A stretch of DNA of 64,000 bases from Mobilitalea sibirica (GTDB taxonomy: Bacteria; Bacillota; Clostridia; Lachnospirales; Lachnospiraceae): the NCBI RefSeq assembly GCF_015999265.1, contig NZ_JAEAGR010000014.1:62001-126000 (forward strand), read 5' to 3'. Shown here piece after piece: positions 33,396 to 42,862 of this stretch; the first letter of the stretch is position 1; every line of letters starts with the position of its first letter. Below the pieces are notes generated by a model, which was given only the letters and a program-made list of their open reading frames with translations, searched no databases and was not told the DNA's origin. The position numbers were made by a program, and so were the translations under genes.

Positions 33396-34025
33396 ATGTT
33401 TAAGACATTTATCAGAGCAACTATGGCAGGAGTCGCTGTCAGTATAGGAGGAGCAGTTTATCTTTCCGTTGAAAATCAGATTATAGGAGCATTCTTGTTT
33501 ACGATCGGATTGTTTACCATATATACCTTTGGCTTTGACCTCTACACCGGTAAAGTATGTTACATACCTAATAAGAAATTAAGTTATTTAAATACTGTTT
33601 TCACCGTATTTCTTGGTAATGCCTTAGGAACGATAGGAACTGGATATCTGTTTCGTCAAACAAAGCTCATTAAATTATCAAAACACTCTGCAGAAATTGT
33701 TAATAATAAGCTTTCAGACGGACTTTTCAGCGCGTTTATTATGGGTTTTTTCTGCGGAATACTAATGTGCGTTGCGGTAATGGGTTATTTAACGATAAAA
33801 GACAGCCTTGGTAAATATCTTGCAATGTTCCTTCCAATCATGGTTTTTGTATTAATCGGCTTCGAACATAGTATTGCCAACATGTTTTATTATTCCATAG
33901 CAGATATGTGGACTATAAAGTCTTTCGCTTATCTTATTATCATAGCTTTTGGTAATATGATGGGCGGTGCTTCCATCCCCTTTGCAAAAAAGATAATGGA
34001 TAAAGAAGCAATCGGCTGCAATTAA
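33396..34025 (+). CDS. Formate/nitrite transporter (FNT) family channel
   Basis: A 209-residue six-helix FNT protein. It has FKTFIRATMAGVAVSIGGAVYLS at the start, TIYTFGFDLYTGKVCYIPNK (near 51) in the pore region, FLGNALGTIGTGYL and a late GFEHSIANMFYYSIAD, the FNT histidine segment. FNT channels pass formate, nitrite, hydrosulfide or lactate/acetate. The start is ATG at 33396 after AAAGGAGA. The hydrosulfide type is possible in this sulfur-rich anaerobe, but substrate cannot be read from sequence. Confidence 0.9.
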   Translation: MFKTFIRATMAGVAVSIGGAVYLSVENQIIGAFLFTIGLFTIYTFGFDLYTGKVCYIPNKKLSYLNTVFTVFLGNALGTIGTGYLFRQTKLIKLSKHSAEIVNNKLSDGLFSAFIMGFFCGILMCVAVMGYLTIKDSLGKYLAMFLPIMVFVLIGFEHSIANMFYYSIADMWTIKSFAYLIIIAFGNMMGGASIPFAKKIMDKEAIGCN

Positions 34026-34029
34026 AGTT

Positions 34030-34081
34030 AAAAAGAGCGTTATACAATCTTATAAAATATAAGATGTATAACGCTCTTTTT
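34030..34081. terminator. Bidirectional terminator
   Basis: A 17-bp stem (AAAAAGAGCGTTATACA and complement, with an inner TCTTAT/ATAAGA helix) flanked by A-runs and T-runs. It serves the plus-strand FNT gene and the minus-strand ABC operon that converge here. Confidence 0.9.
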
Positions 34082-34111
34082 ATGCATCCTTAGCCTGATA
34101 ATCTTCTATTC

Positions 34112-34897
34112 CTAATACTGTACCTTTTTTAAGAAGAAGCGATAGGCCACAATTAAAATGAATATATTATATGCTGCTCCTATCAATAGATACAGCGGAT
34201 AATTAAGATTCGCACTGTTTTCAATCGGAAACAGCTTAAGCAACAGACCTTTCACAGCCCAGAAGTTAGGGAAAATACCGAGAATATATTGCAATCCTCC
34301 CTCAAAAGTATCCAATATCATTAAGATCGGAATCATAGCTACCATACCGGTACCCTTAATAAAAGCAAAGCCCTCAATCTTATTCTTGGCAAAGGCCGAT
34401 TGGACTAGTGCCAAGGCCGGTGTGAACAGTGCACCCACTAAAGCAAAACCTATAATATGAACTATACCAATCCGGTCAAAAAGTGATACCCCCTGAATGG
34501 CATATCGATTGCCTGCAATTAGTTTCGTACCCAGTAATACAACGATTGTACTAATCACCGTCATGATGTAGATATAAGTCATCTTAAACTTTATATATCC
34601 GGAGGCTCCAACCGGTGTTACGGCTACAGTATTAAGTGTATTCTCATCCTTATTATCCAGTAGTAAGAAGGTTGCCATAGCTGCTAGAAAGAAGCTTCCA
34701 AAGATCAGTACCACGATCAATAGGATCAACATGGTAACCTCCAACCCCTGACCCTCCTCCATGGTTTCAAATATCATCGGAAATACATAGGAAGCTAGAA
34801 GAAGAATGATGATCGGAAACATACACATATATAGATTTATGGTATCCCGTAGTATGGTCTTAGCTTCGTATCTTAGTAAAGACAGATATTTTTTCAT
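34112..34897 (-). CDS. ABC-2 type exporter permease, second subunit
   Basis: A 261-residue membrane protein with six helices in the ABC-2 exporter layout. Both termini are cytoplasmic, with FLLLDNKDENTLNTVAVTPVGASGYIKFKM as the conserved coupling loop after helix 2. A GGGGGT ribosome site lies before the ATG, 3 bases after the first permease. Last gene of a TetR-ATPase-permease-permease operon. Probably exports a drug or small molecule, or moves a lipid. Confidence 0.88.
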   Translation of the reverse strand: MKKYLSLLRYEAKTILRDTINLYMCMFPIIILLLASYVFPMIFETMEEGQGLEVTMLILLIVVLIFGSFFLAAMATFLLLDNKDENTLNTVAVTPVGASGYIKFKMTYIYIMTVISTIVVLLGTKLIAGNRYAIQGVSLFDRIGIVHIIGFALVGALFTPALALVQSAFAKNKIEGFAFIKGTGMVAMIPILMILDTFEGGLQYILGIFPNFWAVKGLLLKLFPIENSANLNYPLYLLIGAAYNIFILIVAYRFFLKKVQY

Positions 34898-34900
34898 ATA

Positions 34901-35620
34901 TTACCCCCTTACCGCATTGCTCTTAAACTTCGAGTATACGAAATACCGAAATAGTACAATGCTTAAAAACACGAGATACAGGCATCCAATTAAAACTTTT
35001 AACGCATCATAATCCGAAGACACCGCAAAGGTTATGAGACTGCTGGCTGCATGGGAGGGCGAGAACATCAGTAGCCATTCATATTCTTTCTCAATGATAC
35101 CAAATGTAAACAACATAGAAGGAAGCTGAAATGGTAGAATATAGGCCATCAGCAAGCCCAGGGATGAGGTAAAATCCTTACTGTTCAGTGCAAGAATAAA
35201 TGCTATGGCTGCATGAGCTACTCCGGCTATGATGATAAATATTAATAAAACCATGTAGTTAAAGGTAACCCCGTGAATAAAATACAAAGCGGCAGAAGTT
35301 ACGATTGCCGATTCTAATCCCAAAACCATAGAGGAAAGAACCTTAGCCAGTAAAATATCCCCCATGGATACAGGCATCATCATCATAGATTTAATGGTAC
35401 CCTCCTGTTTTTCAAAATGATGGGATGCCCCTATTAATATAATTGACATCATGGATACATCCACAAAAATTAATAACGGAGCAATGTTTCGTGCTTCCTC
35501 TTCGGACAGGAATAAAAAGATAATAATCCATATGATTGCTGTAACGAGGCTGATGGGAAGTATCTTATAGTTAATCAGTCTATGCAATTCACCCAAAACC
35601 AGCTTTTTTAGGTTTCTCAT
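34901..35620 (-). CDS. ABC-2 type exporter permease, first subunit
   Basis: A 239-residue permease with six helices and the coupling loop FEKQEGTIKSMMMMPVSMGDILLAKVLSSM (near 68). It shares one base with the ATPase gene (TGATG-like junction), so expression is coupled. It forms a heterodimer with the second permease (inference from the operon). Confidence 0.88.
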   Translation of the reverse strand: MRNLKKLVLGELHRLINYKILPISLVTAIIWIIIFLFLSEEEARNIAPLLIFVDVSMMSIILIGASHHFEKQEGTIKSMMMMPVSMGDILLAKVLSSMVLGLESAIVTSAALYFIHGVTFNYMVLLIFIIIAGVAHAAIAFILALNSKDFTSSLGLLMAYILPFQLPSMLFTFGIIEKEYEWLLMFSPSHAASSLITFAVSSDYDALKVLIGCLYLVFLSIVLFRYFVYSKFKSNAVRG

Positions 35621-36477
35621 TACAGAACACCTCCTGTCACCTTAATGAAAATATCTTCCATCGAGGTTTCACCGCTATGGATGGTTTCAATCTCCTTAGT
35701 TCTTAAGATGTTCTGGAACTCCTCATTCAGGCCTATGCCTTCCAGTGGAAATATTCTATCAAGGGTTGCTCCCTCTTCCTTATATTCGATTTTTACTTCC
35801 CGTTTACCATACTTTAGTTTCAGATCCCGGGGCGTAGAGATCTCATATAGCTTGCCATTCACACAAAAGGCGATTCGGTCACATAATTGTTCCACATCAT
35901 TCATCAAATGGGTTGTAAGAAATACGGTACCGCCTCGGTTACGGTAATCTGAGATAATGTCTTTTAATATTCTGGCATTTTTAGGATCCAGACCGTTGGT
36001 TACCTCATCGAGAAAGAGTACTTTGGGATTATTTAACATCGCTCGGACAAAGTTTAGACGAACCTTCATACCCTTAGAATAATCCCCAACTTTGACATTA
36101 CGGTGCTCCCATAGGCCAACCTGTTCCATTAGCTCCTGAACATTAGCCGTCTGCTTATAAAATCCAGAAAAGAACTTCATATTTTCCATAGCTGTCATCT
36201 TAGAAAAATGTACCGGCATCTCAAAGCCTACACCAACCTCTTCGTAAAAAGATTTACCTATGGATTTTAAATCCTTTCCAAAATAGCTAATTTCACCTGA
36301 ATAATCCTCTAACAACTTTATTAAAATTTTCTGCGTGGTGGATTTACCTGCTCCGGATGGTCCTAAAAGTCCAAAAATCTCTCCTTCCATCACATCAAAG
36401 GAAACACCTTTAATAGTATCCTCCTTAGAACTTTTATATTTAAAACGTAAATCCTTTACCTGAAAAGCATTACTCAT
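35620..36477 (-). CDS. ABC exporter ATPase
   Basis: A 285-residue ATPase with Walker A GPSGAGKST (near 37), signature YSKGMKVRLNFVRAM (near 133) and Walker B VLFLDEVTNGLD (near 155). The C-terminal part after 215 is the regulatory tail seen in CcmA/NatA-like exporters. It overlaps the TetR gene by one base. It energises the two downstream permeases. Confidence 0.95.
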   Translation of the reverse strand: MSNAFQVKDLRFKYKSSKEDTIKGVSFDVMEGEIFGLLGPSGAGKSTTQKILIKLLEDYSGEISYFGKDLKSIGKSFYEEVGVGFEMPVHFSKMTAMENMKFFSGFYKQTANVQELMEQVGLWEHRNVKVGDYSKGMKVRLNFVRAMLNNPKVLFLDEVTNGLDPKNARILKDIISDYRNRGGTVFLTTHLMNDVEQLCDRIAFCVNGKLYEISTPRDLKLKYGKREVKIEYKEEGATLDRIFPLEGIGLNEEFQNILRTKEIETIHSGETSMEDIFIKVTGGVL

Positions 36478-37118
36478 TACGAATCCTCCTTTTTTGCTGC
36501 AATTCCGTATTGCATCATTGTAACCATCTGATCTATTGCCTCGATTGCCTGTTCCGGAGTAACCTGCTGCGGAAGTAGCTTATGAACATTGGAGAACATA
36601 ATTTCCAAGATCTTAACAATAAACTCAGGTGAGTATTTTTTGTCGATTTGACCGGATTCTATTGCTGAGCATATGAGCTTATGAAACCATGCTCCATAAT
36701 TGTATGGAAAATACTGTATCAGCTGCTCAGTCAGCTCTTTCCCCGCTTCCATATTGCGGTTAAACAGATGATGTAATCGTTCATCTGCAAACATGAAATC
36801 CGATGTACCTCTAATTACATCCCTTACAGTGTCAAAGAAGTCACCGCTATCTTCCCGTTTTTGCAAAAACGGAACAAAGAATGATACCTTCTTTTTTATG
36901 ATGATATCCATTAAGGCCAGATAAAGTCCGAATTTATCGCCAAAGTGATGATAAAGGCTTCCTTTACTCATATCAGCTTTCTTTAAAATATCATTTAAAG
37001 AAGCATCCTCGAATTTTTTCTGTGAGAACTCATCAATGGCTGCTTCGAGTAGTTGAGGGTAACGCAATAGTGGGTTACCCTCTCCAATCAGTCCATGGTA
37101 ATCAAAATTTTTCTTCAA
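36477..37118 (-). CDS. TetR-family regulator of the ABC exporter
   Basis: A 213-residue regulator with helix-turn-helix FEDASLNDILKKADMSKGSLYHHFGDKFGLYLAL (near 36). The start is TTG, with TAGGGTAGGTG about 8 bases upstream. It is the second gene of the operon it likely represses, through the 28-bp inverted repeat at the promoter. The C-terminal helices probably bind the exported substrate. Confidence 0.92.
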   Translation of the reverse strand: MKKNFDYHGLIGEGNPLLRYPQLLEAAIDEFSQKKFEDASLNDILKKADMSKGSLYHHFGDKFGLYLALMDIIIKKKVSFFVPFLQKREDSGDFFDTVRDVIRGTSDFMFADERLHHLFNRNMEAGKELTEQLIQYFPYNYGAWFHKLICSAIESGQIDKKYSPEFIVKILEIMFSNVHKLLPQQVTPEQAIEAIDQMVTMMQYGIAAKKEDS

Positions 37119-37139
37119 GTATTACACCTACCCTAACCA

Positions 37140-37265
37140 TTAATCTTCATCCGTGAATTTTTTTTTGGCTTCCTTGCTTTGCTTCATCTTCTTAAAGATT
37201 GCAAGCTTGATTGCTCCCAAAGCAACAACACCTACTCCAATTAGTACCCATGTCCACCATTCCAT
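37140..37265 (-). CDS. Small single-helix membrane protein (41 residues)
   Basis: The frame begins MEWWTWVLIGVGVVALGAIK, a transmembrane helix, and ends in a charged tail with KQSKEAKKK and FTDED. AAAGGAGG lies 6 bases before the ATG and the stop is 22 bases before tetR. It is the first gene of the exporter operon. It may be a small regulatory subunit of the exporter (inference). Confidence 0.78.
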   Translation of the reverse strand: MEWWTWVLIGVGVVALGAIKLAIFKKMKQSKEAKKKFTDED

Positions 37266-37333
37266 ACAAATCCTCCTTTCATGATAACCACAAAATGCAT
37301 ATAAAATATAAAATTCATCTATTTAATGCTACT

Positions 37334-37391
37334 AGACTAGGTGGTCTAAACTACCTGGTCTAATAATAACATATACTTATTTCTATGTCAA
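37334..37391 (-). promoter_or_regulatory. Promoter and 28-bp TetR operator of the exporter operon
   Basis: -35 TTGACA (37386-37391), 17-base spacer, -10 TATTAT (37363-37368). Immediately downstream, 37334-37361 is an inverted repeat with half-sites AGACCAGGTAG and AGACTAGGTGG, covering the start of transcription. Confidence 0.85.
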
Positions 37392-37463
37392 TATATAACA
37401 AAAAATATTAGATTAAAATTCAATTAGAAGACCCGTTGTTATTCGTGGTACACCTACAGATAA

Positions 37464-37509
37464 AAGGCGCTGATGCAAATTATTGCTTAATAATCTACAT
37501 CAGCACCTT
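37464..37509 (-). terminator. Terminator after the DUF368 gene
   Basis: AAGGTGCTGATG pairs with CATCAGCGCCTT on the minus strand, followed by TTATC. It separates DUF368 from the exporter promoter. Confidence 0.8.
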
Positions 37510-37571
37510 AATATAATTTAGATGTTTTCTATCACTATATGTTAACCATCTTGCTTTATCATTTAATTTTC

Positions 37572-38426
37572 TTATTCATCACCTAACAGCATTGAAGTTG
37601 CAAACCCTATACAGAACAACACTATTGTAACGATAACAGAAATGATGCTTACAGAACTTATTCCAATCTTATATATAATCGCAATCGGTGACCCAAAAAT
37701 CAGTCCAAGAATTGCACAGTAAGTAATTCCCGGAACCTTTTTAAATAACATCTCTATCAGCTTAGCGATTACTCCTATCCCCAGGAGCAATCCGATACCG
37801 AAGGGAAACAATACGCCGAAGCCATGCATCAGAGCGGGTAGATCAAAATCAGTAAGGGCACTGATAAAATTGCTGATATTACTGATGATAATCCCATAAA
37901 AGCCTAATATCATCATTACCAAAGATCCACTAACTCCGGGGATAATCATAGTTGCAGAAGCTATCATACCAACAAAAAACAACTGAATTATCGCTCCGAT
38001 ATTAATTGTGATATCCGTTGCAGCACCTTCATTACCATTTAAGAAGGCCATTCCTGTAACTAAAAGAAAGAATAACAAAAAAGCTGTAATATTAGGAAGA
38101 TTTAACCTTGTTCCCTTCATTTTATTCGTAATAACCGGAATACCTCCGATAATTAAACCAATAAACAATCCGCTGGTTTGCATGGGATAATTACTTAATG
38201 CTCCTTTTACGATAAAGGAAAGGATACCAATACCGGCTACTGCTCCAATTCCATAGGGTAAAAGTGTAATTACGCTTAACTTAAAATTTTTTCGTATACC
38301 GGTAATAGACATGATAATCTTATCATATACACCCATGGAAACAGCCATGGTACCTCCGCTAACTCCGGGTATAATATTAGCTATACCGATTAAAATCCCT
38401 TTTAAAAACTCTTTGATCAGTCTCAT
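37572..38426 (-). CDS. DUF368 membrane protein
   Basis: A 284-residue polytopic protein with two internal copies of a helix-hairpin motif: IIPGVSGGTMAVSMGVYD near 18 and IIPGVSGSLVMMILGFYG near 170. This is the hallmark of DUF368, an inverted-repeat transporter fold. Some members have been linked to recycling undecaprenyl phosphate across the membrane; I offer that as family knowledge, not proof here. The start is ATG at 38426 with GAGAGGA. Confidence 0.92.
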   Translation of the reverse strand: MRLIKEFLKGILIGIANIIPGVSGGTMAVSMGVYDKIIMSITGIRKNFKLSVITLLPYGIGAVAGIGILSFIVKGALSNYPMQTSGLFIGLIIGGIPVITNKMKGTRLNLPNITAFLLFFLLVTGMAFLNGNEGAATDITINIGAIIQLFFVGMIASATMIIPGVSGSLVMMILGFYGIIISNISNFISALTDFDLPALMHGFGVLFPFGIGLLLGIGVIAKLIEMLFKKVPGITYCAILGLIFGSPIAIIYKIGISSVSIISVIVTIVLFCIGFATSMLLGDE

Positions 38427-38502
38427 TTCGTTTCCTCTCCGATTTAGTTCTATTTGATTCATTCTATTATATCTCATTCGTACATAGCGCATTTATAAAA
38501 AA

Positions 38503-39705
38503 TTATGCCTTAAATTTTCTCAGTTTCAGGTATGTTCTTGCTCCTTTTACTATTGTTTTAAATAATACGCCTTCCATTTCCTTTCGAACTACCTTTAATT
38601 CCTTACGAATTTCTATATTCTGAGGACAATGACGTTCACATTTTCCACACTCTGTACATACAGAAGCAAATGCCGGTTGCTTCGATAAGACGCCTAAGGT
38701 CTGTAGATATTTAAAGCGAGCATTCTTATCCTCTAGTAGGTACTTACTGTTATATGCCGCAAAGCAGCCCGGTATATCAACGCCATACGGACAGGGCATA
38801 CAGTAACCACAGGCGGTACAGGGTACCTTCGTCTTCTCATGCATAATAGTCTTAACCTGATCAAATATATGAAGTTCTTCCTCTGATAGAGAATTCGGTG
38901 GGGCATCCTTCGCGACACAAATATTTTCTTCAACCTGTGCTTCATCACTCATTCCGGATAGTATCACATGTACCTCAGGATGATTCCAGATCCATCTGAG
39001 CGCCCACTCAGCCGGGGATCTGTCCTTATCATAATGCTGAAAGGTTTTTAATACCTCCTTTGGCAGATTATTCACCAATCTCCCACCCCGAAGGGGTTCC
39101 ATAACGATGACCGGTATTCCTAAGGAATGTGCCAGCATAAGTCCTGATTTTGTTGCTTGGTTATTCTCATCCAAGTAATTATATTGTATCTGGCAAAAAT
39201 CCCAGGGATATGCCGTTACTATTTGCTCAAAGTCATTTTTACTTCCATGAAAAGAAAATCCGATGTTTTTAATGGTTCCTGCTTCTTTCAGCTCTTCCAT
39301 CCATTTTAATACGCCCATATCTACCATGCGATCATAGGAAGGTTTATCCGTAAGCATATGGAGAAGATAATAGTCAATATAATCAGTCTGAAGTCTTGAC
39401 AATTGAGTATCAAAAATCTTTTTTGCTCCCTCCAGCTTACTAAGCATAAAGGGCGGAAGCTTTGTAGCAATTTTAACTCTTTCACGATAGCCATCCCTTA
39501 AGGCTTTCCCCAGAAGGCTTTCACTCTTCCCTCCATGATAAAAGTAAGCCGTGTCAAAATAATTAACACCTTTCTCTATGGAATTACGTATCATGGCAAT
39601 GGATCTTGTTTCATCGATACCGGTACCCTTCATAGGAAAGCGCATACATCCAAAGCCTAAGATGGATAATTGGTCTCCGTTTTTGTGATTATCACGTGTC
39701 ATCAT
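38503..39705 (-). CDS. Aldo/keto reductase with C-terminal ferredoxin domain
   Basis: A 400-residue AKR. The barrel opens SILGFGCMRFPM; the catalytic FDTAYFYHGGKSE (Asp and Tyr, near 50), IATKLP (Lys, near 80) and DYYLLH (His, near 111) are present. The C-terminal 100 residues carry CTACGYCMPC (near 299) and CTECGKCERHCP (near 352), two 4Fe-4S sites. This fused family is typical of anaerobes. It probably couples ferredoxin to a carbonyl substrate. Two adjacent ATGs; AGGGGG precedes them. Confidence 0.94.
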   Translation of the reverse strand: MMTRDNHKNGDQLSILGFGCMRFPMKGTGIDETRSIAMIRNSIEKGVNYFDTAYFYHGGKSESLLGKALRDGYRERVKIATKLPPFMLSKLEGAKKIFDTQLSRLQTDYIDYYLLHMLTDKPSYDRMVDMGVLKWMEELKEAGTIKNIGFSFHGSKNDFEQIVTAYPWDFCQIQYNYLDENNQATKSGLMLAHSLGIPVIVMEPLRGGRLVNNLPKEVLKTFQHYDKDRSPAEWALRWIWNHPEVHVILSGMSDEAQVEENICVAKDAPPNSLSEEELHIFDQVKTIMHEKTKVPCTACGYCMPCPYGVDIPGCFAAYNSKYLLEDKNARFKYLQTLGVLSKQPAFASVCTECGKCERHCPQNIEIRKELKVVRKEMEGVLFKTIVKGARTYLKLRKFKA

Positions 39706-39962
39706 GATTTATATCCCCCTGTTAATTCTGTAATAAGAAATATCTACTCATAACTTCTATAACAGAACATTAATTTACCAAATCAACACTATTCTTTATG
39801 AAATTCTGTCACAAATTTCGTTCTTAATTTGGTTTTTGGTGTTTCATGTTAGATTTTTTCACTATATTTCATCTTTAGATGCATTGTATCTTCTAAATCA
39901 TTTAAAATTTTATTTTGAAAATATATTATCTTATGAATCATGTCAAACTTCTCATTTTATAA

Positions 39963-40988
39963 TTATGAGATGCTTTTTAGGAATTCGCAAAATGCAGCAA
40001 CACTATCCTCCGTAGTAGCCCAAGAGGTAACCAGACGCACTATACTACTGTTGTTATCCGCTTTTTCCATCACTATGAATTGAAAATGATCTGTTAATTT
40101 ATTCAATATTTCATCCGGGATGATAGGAAATAGTTGATTCGTACAGGTTGGAGCGAAGAAGGTATACCCGCATTCTATTAGAGCCTTAGCCAGTTTTTCT
40201 GCCATTTTATTAGCGTGGCTTCCAAGCTCAAAATATAAATCATCCTGAAACAAAGCCTCAAACTGCATTCCGATGACAAAGCCCTTAGCAAGCATGGCAC
40301 CTCTTTGCTTAATGAGATATCGAAAATCTTCTTTAAGTTCATCCTTACAGATAACCAAAGCCTCTCCAAGAAGCGCACCATTTTTGGTCCCTCCGATATA
40401 AAACACATCAACAAGACGAGCCATGTCTTGTATAGCAAGATCATTCCTTTCACAGGTTAACGCAGATGCCAGTCTTGCTCCGTCTAAAAATAAAAGAAGG
40501 TTATTCATCTTACATATATCATGAATCGCTTCCAGTTCCGCCTTTTTATAAATAGTTCCCAACTCTGTTGAATTGGAGATATATACCATCTTAGGCTTCA
40601 CCATATGCTCATCTTTATGATAATCCAGTGCTTTTTGTATATCTGCAGGAGTAAGTTTCCCCCCAGTAGCCGGAACGGCTACGACCTTATGACCTGTGGC
40701 TTCAATCGCTCCGGTCTCATGAACATTAATATGTCCTGTATCTGCTGCGATCACACATTCATGGGGTCTTAAAAATGCAGATATTACAATTAGATTCGTT
40801 TGTGTTCCTCCGGGAATGAAATGGATATCAACATTTTCTCTATTTAGATGTTTTTTTATATATTCCTTTGCTCTTTTAGAATAAACATCATCTCCATATC
40901 CTGTATTCTGTTCATAACTGTTTTCCATCAGTAGCTTTAATATTCTTGGGTGTGCCCCTTCACTATAGTCATTCACAAAGCTGTACAT
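39963..40988 (-). CDS. ltaE: Low-specificity L-threonine aldolase
   Basis: A 341-residue PLP enzyme of the beta-eliminating lyase group, which splits threonine into glycine and acetaldehyde. YSEGAHPRIL at the start, the PLP lysine in FYIGGTKNGALLGEA (near 200), FLDGARLASA (near 165) and IPGGTQTNL (near 58) are present. GGAGG lies before the ATG. Monocistronic. It could also act on allo-threonine or serine. Confidence 0.92.
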   Translation of the reverse strand: MYSFVNDYSEGAHPRILKLLMENSYEQNTGYGDDVYSKRAKEYIKKHLNRENVDIHFIPGGTQTNLIVISAFLRPHECVIAADTGHINVHETGAIEATGHKVVAVPATGGKLTPADIQKALDYHKDEHMVKPKMVYISNSTELGTIYKKAELEAIHDICKMNNLLLFLDGARLASALTCERNDLAIQDMARLVDVFYIGGTKNGALLGEALVICKDELKEDFRYLIKQRGAMLAKGFVIGMQFEALFQDDLYFELGSHANKMAEKLAKALIECGYTFFAPTCTNQLFPIIPDEILNKLTDHFQFIVMEKADNNSSIVRLVTSWATTEDSVAAFCEFLKSIS

Positions 40989-41173
40989 TAGATTCCTCCA
41001 TTTTTATTCTGCAATGTATTTGATGCATTCTCTTAAAAAAATAATTATTATTTATAATCAAATTATATATTTATTAACTTAATATATACCTATATACCTT
41101 TAGGCAGGTATTAAATAAGACTTAGCTTATGGTACGCAGATCAAAAATCCACTTTGTATTTTAGCATATTAAA

Positions 41174-42067
41174 TCATCCTGAAACCTTTTTGACAGATGA
41201 TAGCCCGAATAAACTGCCGCTAATACCAAGGAAAGCACTTACAGTCGGTATCCATAGAATGATTCCGGATGTCAGTTCATTCTTGGATGGCAGGGGAAGA
41301 AATGGAAGTAATCCGTTCATCTCACCATAGGCTCCGTCAATGAAAAATACTAATAAACCGGAAGCTATTAATCCCCCTGTCAGTGTTAATAATAAGCCTA
41401 CAGTAACAAACGGAAAACCGATAAAAGCATTCGGAGCTCCCAGAAGCTTCATGGTATGAATCTGTTCCCTGTTATGATAAATTCCCTGTCTTATTAGATG
41501 GGACAGAATAATCAGAGTCGTGATACTTACTGCCAAAAAGATAAAATATCCTAATATCTTTAACCCCTGGGTGATCCCTCTCATCTGCTCCAACACCTCT
41601 ATGTTATCCCTAACATAATCAATTCCTTCTAAGGCATTTACCTTTTCTATGACGGTGTCCATTGCTTCCATATGTATTCTTATTTCTATAAAAGCTTCAA
41701 AGGGATTATTCTCAAAGAGTTCTAGGATACCGGCTTCCTCTCCCAAAACCTTCTCCATTCTGCCATAGGCCTGTGTCGCATTAATATAAAAGGCATCCCG
41801 AACCCCCTCCAGTTCTTTTATTCTGCTTACTAAGTCCTCAGCTTTCTCCATATCGGTAAGATCTGTAAAATATGCACTGATCTGAGCTTCTTCTGATAGC
41901 AGCATTACAATTCGGTTGCCTATAGTTCCTCCGGTAATTACCAATCCAAATAAAAATAAAATCAAACCCGTACCAACCAGTGAAAACAGATTGGAAAGGA
42001 GATTCATACGTAACATTCGAAATGTTTCTTTCACGAAATATCCTAGATTATAAAAGAAGCTCCTCAC
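41174..42067 (-). CDS. ftsX: Cell-division permease FtsX
   Basis: A 297-residue FtsX with one N-terminal helix (FSLVGTGLILFLFGLV), an extracellular loop of about 120 residues (EAQISAYFTDL onward) and three C-terminal helices. HTMKLLGAPNAFIGFPF is the conserved ER/HTM-x-L-G-A loop. It overlaps ftsE as ATGA. FtsEX transmits ATP hydrolysis to a cell-wall hydrolase on the outer face; a coiled-coil protein upstream is the obvious partner. Confidence 0.93.
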   Translation of the reverse strand: MRSFFYNLGYFVKETFRMLRMNLLSNLFSLVGTGLILFLFGLVITGGTIGNRIVMLLSEEAQISAYFTDLTDMEKAEDLVSRIKELEGVRDAFYINATQAYGRMEKVLGEEAGILELFENNPFEAFIEIRIHMEAMDTVIEKVNALEGIDYVRDNIEVLEQMRGITQGLKILGYFIFLAVSITTLIILSHLIRQGIYHNREQIHTMKLLGAPNAFIGFPFVTVGLLLTLTGGLIASGLLVFFIDGAYGEMNGLLPFLPLPSKNELTSGIILWIPTVSAFLGISGSLFGLSSVKKVSG

Positions 42068-42738
42068 TCTTTTCCCCTCCGTTCTATGGAGACACTTCCT
42101 TTGTTTACATATAGAAAGGTTGCATCCTTCTCATCTTCAATTAAATGTGTTGCATGGGTTGTAATAATAACCGCTGTCTGATCACTTCGAAATGACTTCA
42201 ATAGTTCCAAGATCTTAACCGCATTGTCATGATCCAAATTTCCTGTGGGCTCATCAGCTAAAATCAGATGAGGCTTTCTGGCTACAGCCCGGGCAATCGC
42301 TACTCTTTGTGCTTCTCCCCAGGATAGTTTCTCAACTGGAGATAATTTCTTATGAGCAAGGCCTACCCGATCTAAGGCAGTAGTTGCATACTCCTTCATT
42401 TTTCTTGGTGACATCCCAAGAAATCGCATGCCAATGTATACATTCTCTAAGGCTGTTCTGCCTTCGATTAGTTTAAATTCCTGAAAGACAGGGCCGATTT
42501 TTCTTCTTATTCTACTTATCTTTCCTGATCTGCCTTTTTTCATAGGCTGACCTAATACCTTTAAGGTTCCTGCAGTAGGATATTCCATTCCCATAAGCAG
42601 CTTAAGTAAACTGGTTTTGCCGGAGCCGCTGGGGCCTGTGATAAATACCAGTTCACCGGGATTGATCTTTACATCAACCTCATTCAAAGCCAAGGTATTG
42701 TCTGCATAACGCAAAGAAACTTTATTTGCCTCTATCAT
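42064..42738 (-). CDS. ftsE: Cell-division ATPase FtsE
   Basis: A 224-residue ABC ATPase with Walker A GPSGSGKTS, signature LSWGEAQRVAIARAV and Walker B ILADEPTGNLD. The signature has Trp-Gly-Glu in place of the usual Gly-Gly-Gln, so it is divergent. The start is ATG at 42738 with GGAGGG; the longer frame contains a copy of a 16-base sequence found near 18337. Partner of FtsX. Confidence 0.93.
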   Translation of the reverse strand: MIEANKVSLRYADNTLALNEVDVKINPGELVFITGPSGSGKTSLLKLLMGMEYPTAGTLKVLGQPMKKGRSGKISRIRRKIGPVFQEFKLIEGRTALENVYIGMRFLGMSPRKMKEYATTALDRVGLAHKKLSPVEKLSWGEAQRVAIARAVARKPHLILADEPTGNLDHDNAVKILELLKSFRSDQTAVIITTHATHLIEDEKDATFLYVNKGSVSIERRGKE

Positions 42739-42862
42739 ATTGACCCTCCATGTTACTGCATTCTGTAGATGAAACCGGAAGAAACACACTCTTTGAATTT
42801 CCTTTTTTTCTTTAATGTGTACATTCATCTGTTATGTAGATGATTTTTACCATTCCCGTATA

